Numbered from the stretch's first letter, positions 38,914 through 48,306 are shown. The stretch is DNA of 64,000 nt from Marivita cryptomonadis (GCF_002115725.1 NZ_JFKD01000002.1:186001-250000); one strand, 5' to 3'. Translations and numbers: made by a program. Notes: generated by a model from the letters alone, not told the origin.

Positions 38914-39860
38914 AACTTCTGATCACCCGCAAACTCCCCGACCCGGTGTTGACCCGCGCGCGGGAGGTGTTTGACGTGAGCGTGCGCGACAACACTGCGC
39001 CGCTGAACCGCGATGAACTCACTCAAAGCCTGATCGACCATGACGTTGTGCTGCCTACATTGGGGGATGCCTATAGCGCCGACATCTTTGCTGCGGTGCC
39101 TGAAAAAAGGACCAAGTTGCTGGCGAATTTCGGTGTTGGTTATAATCACATCGACGCGACCGCGGCGCGGGCTGCCGGGATCGAAGTTACCAACACCCCG
39201 GGTGCGGTAACCGATGCCACTGCCGATATCGCCCTGACCCTGATGCTTATGACCTGTCGTCGCGCGGGTGAGGGCGAACGTATGCTGCGTTCAGGGCAGT
39301 GGGAGGGTTGGCACCCAACGCAGCTTTTGGGGCTGCACATGTCTGGCAAGACGCTTGGTGTGGTCGGTATGGGCCGCATCGGTCAGGCCATCGCACAGCG
39401 CGCACATTTCGGCTTCGGCATGGCGGTCAAGTTTTACAACCGGTCCCCGAAAGAGATGCCATTCCCGGCGGAACAGGTCGCCCAATTGATGGACCTTGCC
39501 GCCCAAGTGGATGTCCTTGTCGTCGCCGTACCTGGCGGTGGCGAAACCCACCACCTGATCGACGCAGCTGTGCTGAACGCAATGCAACCCCACGCGCATG
39601 TGGTGAACATTGCGCGCGGAGATGTGGTGAACGAGACTGATCTGATCGACGCCTTGTCGACTGGTCGGATCGCAGGTGCTGGGCTTGATGTTTACGAGTT
39701 TGAACCCAAGGTGCCGCAAGCATTGATGGACATGGAGAACGTCACGCTTCTGCCGCATCTGGGAACGGCCGCACTCGAAGTGCGTACTGCGATGGGGCTG
39801 ATGGCGGTCGACAATGCGATCGCCTTTGCCAAAGGTAAGCCGTTGCCCAACGCAGTTTAA
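38907..39860 (+). CDS. D-2-hydroxyacid dehydrogenase (glyoxylate/hydroxypyruvate reductase type)
   Basis: A 317-residue NAD(P)-dependent enzyme. The Rossmann motif is LGVVGMGRIGQAIAQRA near residue 150, the catalytic Arg is in NIARGDVVNE, Glu in GLDVYEFEP and His in LLPHLGTA. It starts at GTG overlapping the csaA stop. Likely substrates are glyoxylate or hydroxypyruvate, inferred from the family. Confidence 0.92.
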   Translation: MLKLLITRKLPDPVLTRAREVFDVSVRDNTAPLNRDELTQSLIDHDVVLPTLGDAYSADIFAAVPEKRTKLLANFGVGYNHIDATAARAAGIEVTNTPGAVTDATADIALTLMLMTCRRAGEGERMLRSGQWEGWHPTQLLGLHMSGKTLGVVGMGRIGQAIAQRAHFGFGMAVKFYNRSPKEMPFPAEQVAQLMDLAAQVDVLVVAVPGGGETHHLIDAAVLNAMQPHAHVVNIARGDVVNETDLIDALSTGRIAGAGLDVYEFEPKVPQALMDMENVTLLPHLGTAALEVRTAMGLMAVDNAIAFAKGKPLPNAV

Positions 39861-40111
39861 ACTTCGCGCTCACCCGGGCGCGGGATTGGTCCGTGTTCAA
39901 ACGGATCGCGGTGTGGCGACCATTGATTGTCATTGTTCTTGATCAGGCGCGATACGTAGTACGCGCTGGGCCACGCCATCACGAAACCAATGATGGCAGC
40001 CGCACCGATCACCCACCATGAATAATAGCCCATGGTGAACGCGGTTGTTACAAGAGTGCCGGTGATCAAGGCACCGCTTAGAAGCGAAAGTATGATGGAT
40101 AGTCGGTCCAT
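39857..40111 (-). CDS. Small membrane protein, 84 residues
   Basis: The protein has two hydrophobic segments (ILSLLSGALITGTLVTTAFTMGY and WWVIGAAAIIGFVMAWPSAYYV) and a charged tail (SPHRDPFEHGPIPRPGEREV). The true start is MDRLSIILS, with an AGGAGA ribosome site; the longer upstream frame is noise. The family is unknown to me beyond being common as a hypothetical protein. It converges on the dehydrogenase gene. Confidence 0.75.
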   Translation of the reverse strand: MDRLSIILSLLSGALITGTLVTTAFTMGYYSWWVIGAAAIIGFVMAWPSAYYVSRLIKNNDNQWSPHRDPFEHGPIPRPGEREV

Positions 40112-40234
40112 TGTATGTCTCCTTTGATAGATCAACGCGTGCCCCGCGGCGCAAGTTCCGAAGTCGCGCAGCGTCGCACTTGACCCCGGCGTGTGTGTGC
40201 AGTCTGGTCCCTGCACGCAAAAAGGACCCGAGCC

Positions 40235-41353
40235 ATGATCCAGCCCGCCATCACCGGAAGCGGTTTGTTTACCCCAGAGAACATCATCACCAATGATGAA
40301 CTCGTGGTGGCGTTCAACGCCTATGCCGACCGGATCAATTCCGAAAACGCTGATGCGATTGCCTCCGGCGACGTGGAACCGGTGCCGCAGTCCAGTGCGG
40401 AGTTCATCGTCTCGGCATCGGGTATCGAACAGCGCTACGTGATGGACAAAACTGGTGTTCTCGACCCCAATCGCATGTTCCCAAATTTGAAGGCGCGCTC
40501 GGATGAAGAGCCGTCGATCATGGCCGAAATGGCGGTCGATGCCATCAACAAGGCACTGGCGAAAGCCGGGCGCGATGCGTCTGAGGTCGATTTGGTGATC
40601 TGTGCGGCGTCGAACCACGAACGCGCCTATCCGGCGGTGGCGGTCGAGATTCAGAGCCTGATTGGCGCGGGTGGATTTGCGTTTGATATGAACGTTGCCT
40701 GTTCATCGGCCACGTTCGGCATTCAGGCGGCGGCTGACATGGTGCGGTCGGGGTCGGTCAAATGCGCCATCGTCGTAAACCCCGAGATCTGTTCGGCGCA
40801 TCTGGAATGGCGGGATCGGGATTGTCACTTCATCTTTGGGGATGTGGCCACGGCAGTGGTGATCGAACCTGACGCCAACGCCAAGGGCGCGCATTTCACC
40901 ATTCATGGCACACGTTGCGCGACCGAGTTCTCGAACAACATCCGCAACAACAACGGCTTTTTGCGCCGCACGCGTAACCAGATGGAAGACCGGCGCGACA
41001 TGCAGTTCATGCAAAACGGGCGCAAGGTATTCAAGGAAGTGCTGCCGATGGTGTCGGCGCATATCCTTGGTCATCTAAAGGACGAAGGCTGGGGCGCTGA
41101 CAGCCTGAAACGGCTTTGGCTGCATCAGGCGAACAAAACGATGAACGATTTCATTGGCAAGAAAGTCTTGGGCCGTACACCGGAAGAGGGTGAACAGCCG
41201 AACATCCTTCAGGATTATGCCAACACCTCCTCTGCCGGGTCGATTATCGCGTTCTCGAAATACTCCGACGACATGCAGCCCGGGGATCGGGGTGTGATCT
41301 GTTCTTTCGGCGCGGGCTATTCCGTGGGGTCGGTCCTGATCGAACGCGCCTGA
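40235..41353 (+). CDS. Beta-ketoacyl-ACP synthase III family protein
   Basis: A 372-residue thiolase-fold enzyme of the KASIII/FabH type. The catalytic Cys is in MNVACSSATFG, His in LWLHQANKTMN and Asn in DYANTSSAGS. It is longer than typical FabH (about 320 residues) owing to inserts around FSNNIRNNNGFLRRTRNQMEDRRD. Such longer members often condense non-standard acyl groups. Function in this organism is not fixed. It ends at a shared bidirectional terminator. Confidence 0.9.
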   Translation: MIQPAITGSGLFTPENIITNDELVVAFNAYADRINSENADAIASGDVEPVPQSSAEFIVSASGIEQRYVMDKTGVLDPNRMFPNLKARSDEEPSIMAEMAVDAINKALAKAGRDASEVDLVICAASNHERAYPAVAVEIQSLIGAGGFAFDMNVACSSATFGIQAAADMVRSGSVKCAIVVNPEICSAHLEWRDRDCHFIFGDVATAVVIEPDANAKGAHFTIHGTRCATEFSNNIRNNNGFLRRTRNQMEDRRDMQFMQNGRKVFKEVLPMVSAHILGHLKDEGWGADSLKRLWLHQANKTMNDFIGKKVLGRTPEEGEQPNILQDYANTSSAGSIIAFSKYSDDMQPGDRGVICSFGAGYSVGSVLIERA

Positions 41354-41363
41354 GCACAAAAAA

Positions 41364-41390
41364 AGAGGGCCAATGGGCCCTCTCTCTTTT
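41364..41390. terminator. Bidirectional terminator between the KASIII-like and PRC-barrel genes
   Basis: AGAGGGCC and GGCCCTCT pair around AATG, with a run of A before and CTCTTTTT after, so it works for both converging genes. Confidence 0.9.
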
Positions 41391-41408
41391 TGGTCAAAGC
41401 CGACCGCT

Positions 41409-41906
41409 TCAGTTCCAGAAACCTTCGTCGACCGATTTCATCTGCTCAAGCTCTTCTTCGTTGAACTTGGTCACGAAGGCATAGCTGCGATCATCTACGG
41501 CCACGAGGTTCACGTCGGACACCGGGATCATCACGTGCTTGTCCGCGATATCAAGGAACCCACCAACTTCGGCAACGATGCCGATCATCTGGCCACTCTT
41601 GTTCAGAATGATGTCCTCGATTTCGCCGATGTCGTTCCAGTCGGCGCTGACTTCGGTGTAGACCGTGTCCATCGACCAACCTTCATCATTGGCGGCGTTC
41701 GTTGTGTAGACATTGCCACCGGTGATGTCGCGTGTGCGGATCAGGTTGGTCGCGTCATCCAACGACGTGTTGTCCGCCATGTTGGTGCTGTCCATCATCT
41801 CGGAGTTGGTGTTCTCGGTCGCCATTTCGCCGGACGAATGGTTTTCGGCCCATGCGCCGGTGGTTGCGACGGTGAGGGCGAGTGCGCTTGCAAAAAGCTT
41901 GGTCAT
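41409..41906 (-). CDS. Secreted PRC-barrel domain protein
   Basis: A 165-residue protein with a signal peptide (MTKLFASALALTVATTGAWA). A Ser/Thr/Asn/Met-rich linker (SEMMDSTNMADNTS) precedes a PRC-barrel with WNDIGEIEDIILNKSGQMIGIVAEVGGFLDI. Start set by the GGAGGATTAC ribosome site. PRC-barrels bind small ligands or proteins; the role of the periplasmic version is unknown. Confidence 0.85.
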   Translation of the reverse strand: MTKLFASALALTVATTGAWAENHSSGEMATENTNSEMMDSTNMADNTSLDDATNLIRTRDITGGNVYTTNAANDEGWSMDTVYTEVSADWNDIGEIEDIILNKSGQMIGIVAEVGGFLDIADKHVMIPVSDVNLVAVDDRSYAFVTKFNEEELEQMKSVDEGFWN

Positions 41907-42003
41907 GTAATCCTCCTGGATTGTGTTGCTTCTGAGGACACAACCAACGCCGCCACACGGCGTTCCACGGAATATTTTTGCGATGTGATGGAACTTTTCG
42001 GGC

Positions 42004-42585
42004 TCAGAGCGAACCGGTTTCCTGCCGCCAATGCTTGCGACAGAGGCTGACATAGGTCTCGTTTCCACCGATCTGTACCTGCGCGCCCTCGGTCAGAACA
42101 CTGCCCTGATCGTCTTTGCGCACCACCATCGTTGCCTTGCGCCCGCAATGGCAGATCGTGCGCACCTCGCGCAGCGAATCCGCCAGCGCCAACAGCGTGG
42201 CCGAGCCTGGGAAAAGCTGCCCCTGAAAATCGACGCGCAACCCGTAGGCCATCACTGGGACCCCCAGATCATCGGCCACGCGCGCCAGTTGCCAGACCTG
42301 ATCCGGCGTCAGGAATTGTGCCTCATCGATAAAAATGCAGGCCAGTTCGGTTTCGGACAAGATGTGCGCGACCCGTGCGAATAGATCGTCAGTTGGTGAA
42401 AACGTTTCCGCCTCACGTGCGAAGCCGATGCGGGATCCAATCTTGCCCATCCCGGCCCGATCGTCGAAGGCCGCGGTCATCCGGTAGACGGACATACCGC
42501 GCTCTTCATAATTGTGCGCAGCCTGAAGCAGCAGGGTCGATTTGCCTGCGTTCATGGTGGAATAGTTGAAATAGAGCTTCGCCAT
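42004..42585 (-). CDS. tdk: Thymidine kinase
   Basis: A 193-residue type II thymidine kinase of nucleoside salvage. The P-loop is YSTMNAGKSTLLLQA, Walker B is ACIFIDEAQFL, and the zinc site is made by CHCGRKA and the late CRKHW. The nucleoside loop VQIGGNETYVSLC is intact. The start was placed at MAKLYFNYSTMN. A structured RNA candidate lies about 49 bases before it on the same strand. Confidence 0.96.
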   Translation of the reverse strand: MAKLYFNYSTMNAGKSTLLLQAAHNYEERGMSVYRMTAAFDDRAGMGKIGSRIGFAREAETFSPTDDLFARVAHILSETELACIFIDEAQFLTPDQVWQLARVADDLGVPVMAYGLRVDFQGQLFPGSATLLALADSLREVRTICHCGRKATMVVRKDDQGSVLTEGAQVQIGGNETYVSLCRKHWRQETGSL

Positions 42586-42633
42586 ATCCTGCCACATGCC
42601 CCAACCTGCACGGTCGCGCAAGAGAGCCAAGTT

Positions 42634-42718
42634 CAGGATGCGCCTCTGTATGGGGTGCAAGTGGTGCCCCCTGCAGAGCAAGCAGGTGCCTGTAGCGTTG
42701 CTCTGCCAGCGCATCCTG
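42634..42718 (-). ncRNA. Candidate structured RNA (three-way junction) upstream of tdk
   Basis: Plus-strand numbering: P1 pairs CAGGATGCGC (42634-42643) with GCGCATCCTG (42709-42718) perfectly. P2 pairs GGGG (42652-42655) with CCCC (42667-42670), extended by two G-U and one C-G. P3 pairs GCAGAGCAA (42673-42681) with TTGCTCTGC (42698-42706) perfectly and encloses CAG/CTG. P1, P2 and P3 meet at a junction as in many riboswitches. The strand is inferred from tdk lying 49 bases downstream; a repeat element is the main alternative. No known class recognised. Confidence 0.55.
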
Positions 42719-42873
42719 ACTCCGGGACAGTGATAGGGAACGGACTGCACCCGGTGTGCCTTGACGCCCGATTAATTCGGGTCTGGACCAGCTGTGGCAT
42801 TGCATTACGATGAAAGTCAGGGGAAAGAGGCGTTTATGTTCCCATCGCGAAGGGTCACTTTAAGGGGTTTGCC

Positions 42874-43332
42874 ATGCAGTCATTCGGTCCGTACCTGAAA
42901 AAGCACACCGAATTGCTGGTCAAAGATGTCGGCATCGAAAAGGCGTGTGAACTCACCGGAAAATCAAAAGCGACGCTTGGCCGATACTACGCAGACCATG
43001 ATGAACACGCAGACAGGTTCATCCCCGTGGATGCCGTTGCGGCGTTGGAGCAAGTGTCCAGCTATCCACATGTCACCTCGGCACTGGCTGAATTGAACGG
43101 GATCACGCTGTCCTTCGAACAGCGGCGCGACAATTCAAGCAACAAGGGCGGCGTGAATTCGGATGTCGTGGCGCTGAGCCAGCGCTTTGCGATGTTGATG
43201 TCTGAATATCACCAATCCATCGCGGATGGCGTAATCAGTGCGAACGAAGCGCGGCGTCTTCTGCGCGAAACGCTTGCGCTGCAACAGGTGCTGGTCGACA
43301 TGAAACTGCATCTGGAAGATGAGACAGTTTGA
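42874..43332 (+). CDS. Putative helix-turn-helix protein, phage-CII-like
   Basis: A 152-residue protein whose N-terminal half (LVKDVGIEKACELTGKSKATLGRYYADHDE...IPVDAVAALEQ) resembles an HTH of the phage CII type. The C-terminal half is helical and predicted coiled coil (EARRLLRETLALQQVLVDMKLHLE). The AAGGGG ribosome site fixes the start. Target genes are not known. Its stop overlaps the next gene, so it may be cotranscribed with the IMPACT-family and dgkA genes. Confidence 0.65.
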   Translation: MQSFGPYLKKHTELLVKDVGIEKACELTGKSKATLGRYYADHDEHADRFIPVDAVAALEQVSSYPHVTSALAELNGITLSFEQRRDNSSNKGGVNSDVVALSQRFAMLMSEYHQSIADGVISANEARRLLRETLALQQVLVDMKLHLEDETV

Positions 43333-43669
43333 AGGCGTCATCTCGGATCGCGGCTCCAAATACGCGGTCAGTGGAGGGCCAGTGGCCAGCCGCGCAGATG
43401 TGGATGGCTTTCTCAAGACTTTGAAGTGCGCCAAGAAATACGCCAAGGCCACGCACAACACATGGGCCGTTGTGTTCTCGGATGGTACGCCTCTCAAAAA
43501 CGATGATGGTGAAGGCGGAGCCGGTCAGATCATTTTGCAAATGCTCGAACGCGAGGGGCTAAAAGATCACGTGATCGTTGTCACTCGCTGGTATGGTGGC
43601 AAGCATCTGGGCGGCGACCGGTTTCGCCATGTGCAGGATTGCGTGCGGCATTATCTTGATAACACCTAG
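43319..43669 (+). CDS. YigZ/IMPACT family protein (UPF0029)
   Basis: A 116-residue N-terminal IMPACT domain: DDGEGGAGQIILQMLE and the signature VVTRWYGGKHLGGDRF. Full-length YigZ is about 200 residues; this is a single-domain form. Eukaryotic IMPACT regulates Gcn2, while the bacterial function is unknown. It overlaps the HTH gene upstream and precedes dgkA by eight bases. Confidence 0.85.
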   Translation: MRQFEGVISDRGSKYAVSGGPVASRADVDGFLKTLKCAKKYAKATHNTWAVVFSDGTPLKNDDGEGGAGQIILQMLEREGLKDHVIVVTRWYGGKHLGGDRFRHVQDCVRHYLDNT

Positions 43670-43677
43670 GCGCAGCG

Positions 43678-44025
43678 ATGGAGTTTTTCAGACGTCTCAA
43701 ACTGCGTTGCATTTGGTCCTGGTCCGGGGTCGTGGCCACATGGCGCACTCAACACAGCTTTCGCAGTTGGGTCTGGGCAAATCTTGCTTCCGCTGTGTTG
43801 GCTTTCGCGTTGCCACTCACCCCCGCTGAACGGGCGTTGATCCTTGCCCTCGGCCTTTTGGTACTGGCGGCCGAGTTGTTCAATACAGCCATCGAAGATG
43901 CGGTCGACTACATCTCAACCGAAGATCATCCGCTGGCCAAACGCGCCAAAGACGCGGGCAGCGCCGGGGTTGCCGTATCGGCGATTGCCGCAGGTGTGGC
44001 GTGGTTGGTTATCCTGATTGGCTAG
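43678..44025 (+). CDS. dgkA: Diacylglycerol kinase
   Basis: A 115-residue inner-membrane kinase with three spans that phosphorylates diacylglycerol or undecaprenol. The active-site helix is present as LAAELFNTAIEDAVDYIS near residue 63, followed by AKRAKDAGSAGV. The N-terminal amphipathic stretch is usual. Its end overlaps the convergent DCC1-family gene by 17 bases. Confidence 0.92.
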   Translation: MEFFRRLKLRCIWSWSGVVATWRTQHSFRSWVWANLASAVLAFALPLTPAERALILALGLLVLAAELFNTAIEDAVDYISTEDHPLAKRAKDAGSAGVAVSAIAAGVAWLVILIG

Positions 44026-44389
44026 CTGCGCGGGCCTTGCGGCGCAGATGCCAGCGATAGATGAGCGGAGCCAAGGCATGATCGTAGACAACTGAGGCCA
44101 GTTGTTTGATCCCCGGCAATCCGACGACCTTTGCCAACCACCGATAGCGCGGCATCTCGCGCCAAAGAACAAGGAAGGCCGGTATGCCGCTGGTCAATTC
44201 ACCGTCACGTAGAACGTAGAGGCGCCGCGCCGCTGTGTCTTCGTCAATGCCCCAAGCTGCACGTTCTGAGCCGTTCAGATCATCGAACTGGATCGCAAGC
44301 CCTTCGCGCTTGGCATAAGCGGCGTAGTGGTTGATCTCAAACGAACAGACCGGGCATTGGTCGTTATAAAGCACGCGCGTGTCGGACAT
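44009..44389 (-). CDS. DCC1-like thiol-disulfide oxidoreductase family protein (DUF393)
   Basis: A 126-residue thioredoxin-like protein with the signature VLYNDQCPVCSFEINHYA (CPVC redox pair) and the later GIPAFLVLWREMPRYRWLAK and IYRWHLRRK blocks of DUF393. The true start is MSDTRVLYN. The electron partner is not known. Confidence 0.88.
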   Translation of the reverse strand: MSDTRVLYNDQCPVCSFEINHYAAYAKREGLAIQFDDLNGSERAAWGIDEDTAARRLYVLRDGELTSGIPAFLVLWREMPRYRWLAKVVGLPGIKQLASVVYDHALAPLIYRWHLRRKARAASQSG

Positions 44390-44465
44390 CGGGCTGTCTC
44401 CTTTGAATAGCCATCTAGTGGGCATCCGCGTTCAGGCAACGCGACACCCTGACCTGTCCTTTGGA

Positions 44466-45272
44466 TCAGGTCAGTTTCAAAGACAGCCGATCCTTGAGGT
44501 AAGGAAGCCGCGCTTGTGCTGCTTGGACTTTCGCCCGATCCAGATCGGCAAAGATCACCTCCGGTTCCGATCCGGCCCGAACCGCTTCCGCTCCGCCGGG
44601 TGCAGCGATCACACTGGCCCCTAGAAACTCCATCCCGTTTTGGGAACCGGCACTGTTGGCATAGGCAAGGTACACGCCATTCTCGTACGCACGGCACGGG
44701 ATCATCGTGTGTGCCACCCAACCCCATTGGGCGCCCAACGCGGTGGGCACCAGCACCACCTCAGCCCCAAGGCTGGCGACATGGCGCACGGTTTCGGGAA
44801 ATTCGGCGTCATAGCAGATCAGGGTGGCGAACCGCATCCCGCGATAGGAGAACAGGCTGCACCCCACGCCCGGAGTGAAATGTGTCTGCTCGAATCCTGG
44901 CGGGATACCCAGCTTTCGTTGATGCGTCAGAACTGTTCCATCAGGGCTGATACAAAGCGCGGAATTGTAAAGGTGCGTGCCATCAGCCTCTGCAAATCCG
45001 TAATGCAAGGCGATGCCGCTGGTTTGCGCCAGATCGCGCATCGCTTCAAACCCCGGCCCGTCCGCAGGCTCGGCCCTGTCGGCAAGCGTGTCACCGATGT
45101 TGTACCCGCACAGGAAAAGCTCGGGCAGCAGCACCAGATCGATGCTCTTGGCCGTCAGATCCGGCAAAGCATCACGCAGCCACGCGATGCGGTCTTCTGT
45201 TTTATCCAGCCCCGCCGGGGATTGCGCCACCGCCAGCCGAACCAAATCAGGCGTCCGTAACCAAGAGTTCAC
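44466..45272 (-). CDS. Carbon-nitrogen hydrolase (nitrilase superfamily)
   Basis: A 268-residue amidase/nitrilase-fold enzyme. The catalytic triad is visible: Glu in LLPELFLCGYN, Lys in THQRKLGIPPG and Cys in TLICYDAEFPE. It acts on a non-peptide C-N bond, likely an amide or carbamoyl group. Its ATG lies inside the end of the M24-family gene (26-base overlap), so the two are almost certainly a functional pair. Confidence 0.9.
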   Translation of the reverse strand: MNSWLRTPDLVRLAVAQSPAGLDKTEDRIAWLRDALPDLTAKSIDLVLLPELFLCGYNIGDTLADRAEPADGPGFEAMRDLAQTSGIALHYGFAEADGTHLYNSALCISPDGTVLTHQRKLGIPPGFEQTHFTPGVGCSLFSYRGMRFATLICYDAEFPETVRHVASLGAEVVLVPTALGAQWGWVAHTMIPCRAYENGVYLAYANSAGSQNGMEFLGASVIAAPGGAEAVRAGSEPEVIFADLDRAKVQAAQARLPYLKDRLSLKLT

Positions 45273-46404
45273 GCGGGTACTGCGTCAGGTAGTCCGACCC
45301 GGTCTCTGTCACCACAATGCTGTCGCCGATCCGCCCTGCGGTGACGCCATCCACCGAAATGCCGCCATCGACCGCAAAGGTCATTCCGGGCTTTAGAACG
45401 GTCGTGTCCCCGGCCTTCAGCTCTGGCGCTTCAAGATAGGCCACGCCAATGGACCGCCCGGTGCGATAGCCGGTCTGATATCCGCGTTCGGCATAAACCG
45501 CGTTGGCCGCTGCCGCGACCTCTTCGGCGGTGATGCCGGGACGGATAACCGCGATGGCCGCCTGCTGCGCATCAATCGCTGCTTGCTGCACGCGTGCCCC
45601 GTCCTCCGTCACGCCGCCGATGTGGAACATGCGGTCAAAGCCCAGCTTGTACTGTTTGAACTGCGCCATGTTGCAGAAACAGAAATAGACCGGGTCCAAG
45701 GGCTCATAAGCTTTGACGGACGCCCGGCGGTGGACCATCGACGCGTCCTTGCCGCTTTGCAGGATTTGCAGATTGTGGATCATCGGCGACACAAACCGCT
45801 CCCAGCCCTTGTCGGTCAGAAAACCAGCCGCTTTGCGTGTCCCGGCCTCGATCACCGCGATGGCGCTTTCGTATTCGTGGGCACCTGCCCGCAAAGATCC
45901 GTGTGCGGCAGCCATCATCGCGCCTGCGATTTCGCCCGCCTGTTTCATCACTTCGATTTCCAGCGGTGACTTGATCATCCGCTGTGCACCAAGGATCGGG
46001 CCGATATCCTTGATCTTCGCGTCCGGGTAACGCTCGTCCAGAAAGTTGCGTACGATGGCGGGCACATCGTTTTTTTCGATCCAGATCTCCGAAGGTGCAT
46101 CGGGCAAGGCGCTGGCCAGCGCGCGCCCCCAGCTGCGTTGGCCGATATCCTCCCAAGTGCGGACATCTTTGACCCAGGTCATCTCGGAGACCATTTCGCT
46201 TTCCATTAGCGGGGTGATGACAATGGGCGCATCCTCGGCAGGAACGACCAGCATGGTAGGTCGACCGAATTCAATGCCCAGATAGCCCCAGAACCCGGCC
46301 AGATAGGCAATTGAGCTTTCCGAGGTGAAGACTGCATGGCTGATGCCTTCGTCCTTCAGGCGGGATTGCAAAACCGATGTGCGTTTGATCGCTTCGTCCA
46401 ACAT
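45247..46404 (-). CDS. M24 (creatinase/Xaa-Pro peptidase-fold) hydrolase lacking metal ligands
   Basis: A 385-residue pita-bread-fold protein. The N-terminal creatinase domain (to about 140) is followed by an M24 catalytic domain. The His equivalent to the creatinase catalytic His is kept (His225, KDASMVHRRA), but the two-metal site is degenerate: no Asp in VYFCFCNMAQF, Arg317 in GRSIG where GHGIG is usual, Asp346 in FAVDGGI for Glu, and Gly360 where the last Glu belongs; only Asp257 survives. It is therefore likely metal-independent, like creatinase. It is coupled to a nitrilase-family gene. Confidence 0.88.
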   Translation of the reverse strand: MLDEAIKRTSVLQSRLKDEGISHAVFTSESSIAYLAGFWGYLGIEFGRPTMLVVPAEDAPIVITPLMESEMVSEMTWVKDVRTWEDIGQRSWGRALASALPDAPSEIWIEKNDVPAIVRNFLDERYPDAKIKDIGPILGAQRMIKSPLEIEVMKQAGEIAGAMMAAAHGSLRAGAHEYESAIAVIEAGTRKAAGFLTDKGWERFVSPMIHNLQILQSGKDASMVHRRASVKAYEPLDPVYFCFCNMAQFKQYKLGFDRMFHIGGVTEDGARVQQAAIDAQQAAIAVIRPGITAEEVAAAANAVYAERGYQTGYRTGRSIGVAYLEAPELKAGDTTVLKPGMTFAVDGGISVDGVTAGRIGDSIVVTETGSDYLTQYPRELLVTDA

Positions 46405-46514
46405 GAGGCGCCCTTTCGTCCGGTCAAAACGGATATGTTTGACCGCAGACTAGGGGGCTTATGATGATACAGATGGTGCGTTTCCGACATGCGGCGTCGG
46501 CAGACGTCACAAGG

Positions 46515-47876
46515 TTACAGCCGTCCCCACAGATCGTATTCCCCGGCCTCGTCCACCTCGACCGACACGATCTCACCGACGCTCAACCCTTCGGTGCCTT
46601 CGTCGATAAAAAGGTTCCCGTCGATCTCGGGCGCGTCCGACTTGGTGCGGCAGGTGGCAATACCATCGGCGTCGATATCGTCGATGATGACATCCATCCG
46701 CTGACCGACCTTGGCCGCCAGTTTCGCTTCGGAAATCGCCTGCGCTTTTTCCATGAACCGATCCCAGCGGTCTTGCTTGACCTCCTCCGGAACATGATCC
46801 GGCAGCGCGTTTGACCGTGCGCCGTCGACGTTCTCGTACTGAAAACACCCGACGCGATCCAATTGCGCCTCGTCCATCCAATCAAGCAGCGTCTGGAACT
46901 CGTCCTCTGTCTCACCGGGATAGCCGACGATGAAGGTCGACCGAAGGGTGATGTCGGGACAAATCTCGCGCCATGCGGCGATTTCATCCAGCGTCCGTGC
47001 CGCTGCAGCGGGACGGGCCATGCGTTTCAGCGTGTCGGGGTGGGCGTGCTGGAAAGGGATGTCGAGGTAGGGCAGCACGAGACCATCAGCCATCAGCGGC
47101 ACCAGTTCCCGTACATGCGGATACGGATAGACATAATGCATCCGCACCCAAGCGCCCAGTGATCCCAGATCGCGGGCCAACGACAGGATCGGGAACTTCT
47201 CGTCCCGGTCCTTCCAGTCGGTGCCATAGGCGGATGTGTCCTGCGAAATCACCAGCAGTTCACGCACGCCGGACTCAACCAGCTTTTCCGCCTCGCGCAG
47301 CACCGCCTTGGCCGGACGCGAGGTCAGAAGTCCGCGCATGTCCGGGATGATGCAGAACTTGCACTTGTGATTGCAGCCCTCGGAAATCTTCAGATAGCTG
47401 TAATGGCGCGGCGTCAGGCTCACTCCGGTCGCGGGTAGCAGGTCGATGAACGGATCGGGATCGGGCGGCACCGCTTTGTGCACGGCGTCCAGCACCTGTT
47501 CGTATTGATGTGGGCCAGTGACGGCCAGCACCTTGGGGTGCGCTCCGGTGATATACTCCGGCTCTGCGCCCAGACAGCCCGTCACGATCACTCGTCCGTT
47601 TTCGGCCAGTGCCTCGCCAATGGCTTCAAGGCTTTCCGCCTTGGCGCTGTCGAGAAACCCGCAGGTGTTCACGATCACCGCATCGGCACCGGAATAATCC
47701 GGGCTGATCCCGTAGCCTTCGGCACGCAGCCGCGTCAAAATGCGTTCGCTGTCGACAAGCGCCTTGGGGCAGCCCAGCGAGACCATGCCGATGGTCGGCT
47801 GGCCCGCACGGGGCGCATCGGAAAACCGCGCCGTGGGCGCAAGGTCGGGGCGAAGGGAGGGCGGGTTCTGAGACAT
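46515..47876 (-). CDS. rimO: Ribosomal protein S12 methylthiotransferase
   Basis: A radical-SAM enzyme of about 453 residues that adds a methylthio group to Asp of ribosomal protein S12. The N-terminal MTTase domain has [27 protein letters not shown] and VTGCLGAEP. The radical-SAM cluster is CNHKCKFC near residue 155, and a TRAM domain closes the protein. I placed the start at [13 protein letters not shown] three codons upstream is possible. Confidence 0.95.
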   Translation of the reverse strand: MSQNPPSLRPDLAPTARFSDAPRAGQPTIGMVSLGCPKALVDSERILTRLRAEGYGISPDYSGADAVIVNTCGFLDSAKAESLEAIGEALAENGRVIVTGCLGAEPEYITGAHPKVLAVTGPHQYEQVLDAVHKAVPPDPDPFIDLLPATGVSLTPRHYSYLKISEGCNHKCKFCIIPDMRGLLTSRPAKAVLREAEKLVESGVRELLVISQDTSAYGTDWKDRDEKFPILSLARDLGSLGAWVRMHYVYPYPHVRELVPLMADGLVLPYLDIPFQHAHPDTLKRMARPAAAARTLDEIAAWREICPDITLRSTFIVGYPGETEDEFQTLLDWMDEAQLDRVGCFQYENVDGARSNALPDHVPEEVKQDRWDRFMEKAQAISEAKLAAKVGQRMDVIIDDIDADGIATCRTKSDAPEIDGNLFIDEGTEGLSVGEIVSVEVDEAGEYDLWGRL

Positions 47877-47991
47877 GCGCGGCATATAGAGATTTGCGGG
47901 TGCTTGGGGAAGGGCCGATTGCAGACAGTGGCGGGACATTCGTTCACAGACAGGGTAAAGCTGAGCGAGCATCTCTGAGTAAGAAAACCCT

Positions 47992-48306
47992 ATGATCCTG
48001 CATTGCGTTTTTTGTGATTTCCGACCGGATGCCGACCGGGCAGCATGTCATGCCGTTTTGTCGGAGCTCGCCCAGTTCAGCCATACTCTGGATGGGGTTC
48101 TGGGCTTTGACCACGGCCCCAACGCCGATTACGAGGGCAAGTCGCCCCGAGTCTCCGATGGCTTCGTCATCCGCTTTAGTGATCGTGAGGCGCTGGCCCA
48201 TTATGCCGATCATCCGACACACAAGGCGCTGGGCGCACGGCTCTGCGATCTGTGCGAAGATGGTGCAGATGGGATCATGGTCGTCGATCTGGTCACCAAC
48301 GATTGA
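47992..48306 (+). CDS. Dabb (stress-response A/B barrel) family protein
   Basis: A 104-residue ferredoxin-like barrel: [54 protein letters not shown]. The last block with H-x-x-H is typical of Dabb proteins. Function unknown; plant members are stress-induced. It is followed by a GNAT gene 21 bases away. Confidence 0.88.
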   Translation: MILHCVFCDFRPDADRAACHAVLSELAQFSHTLDGVLGFDHGPNADYEGKSPRVSDGFVIRFSDREALAHYADHPTHKALGARLCDLCEDGADGIMVVDLVTND

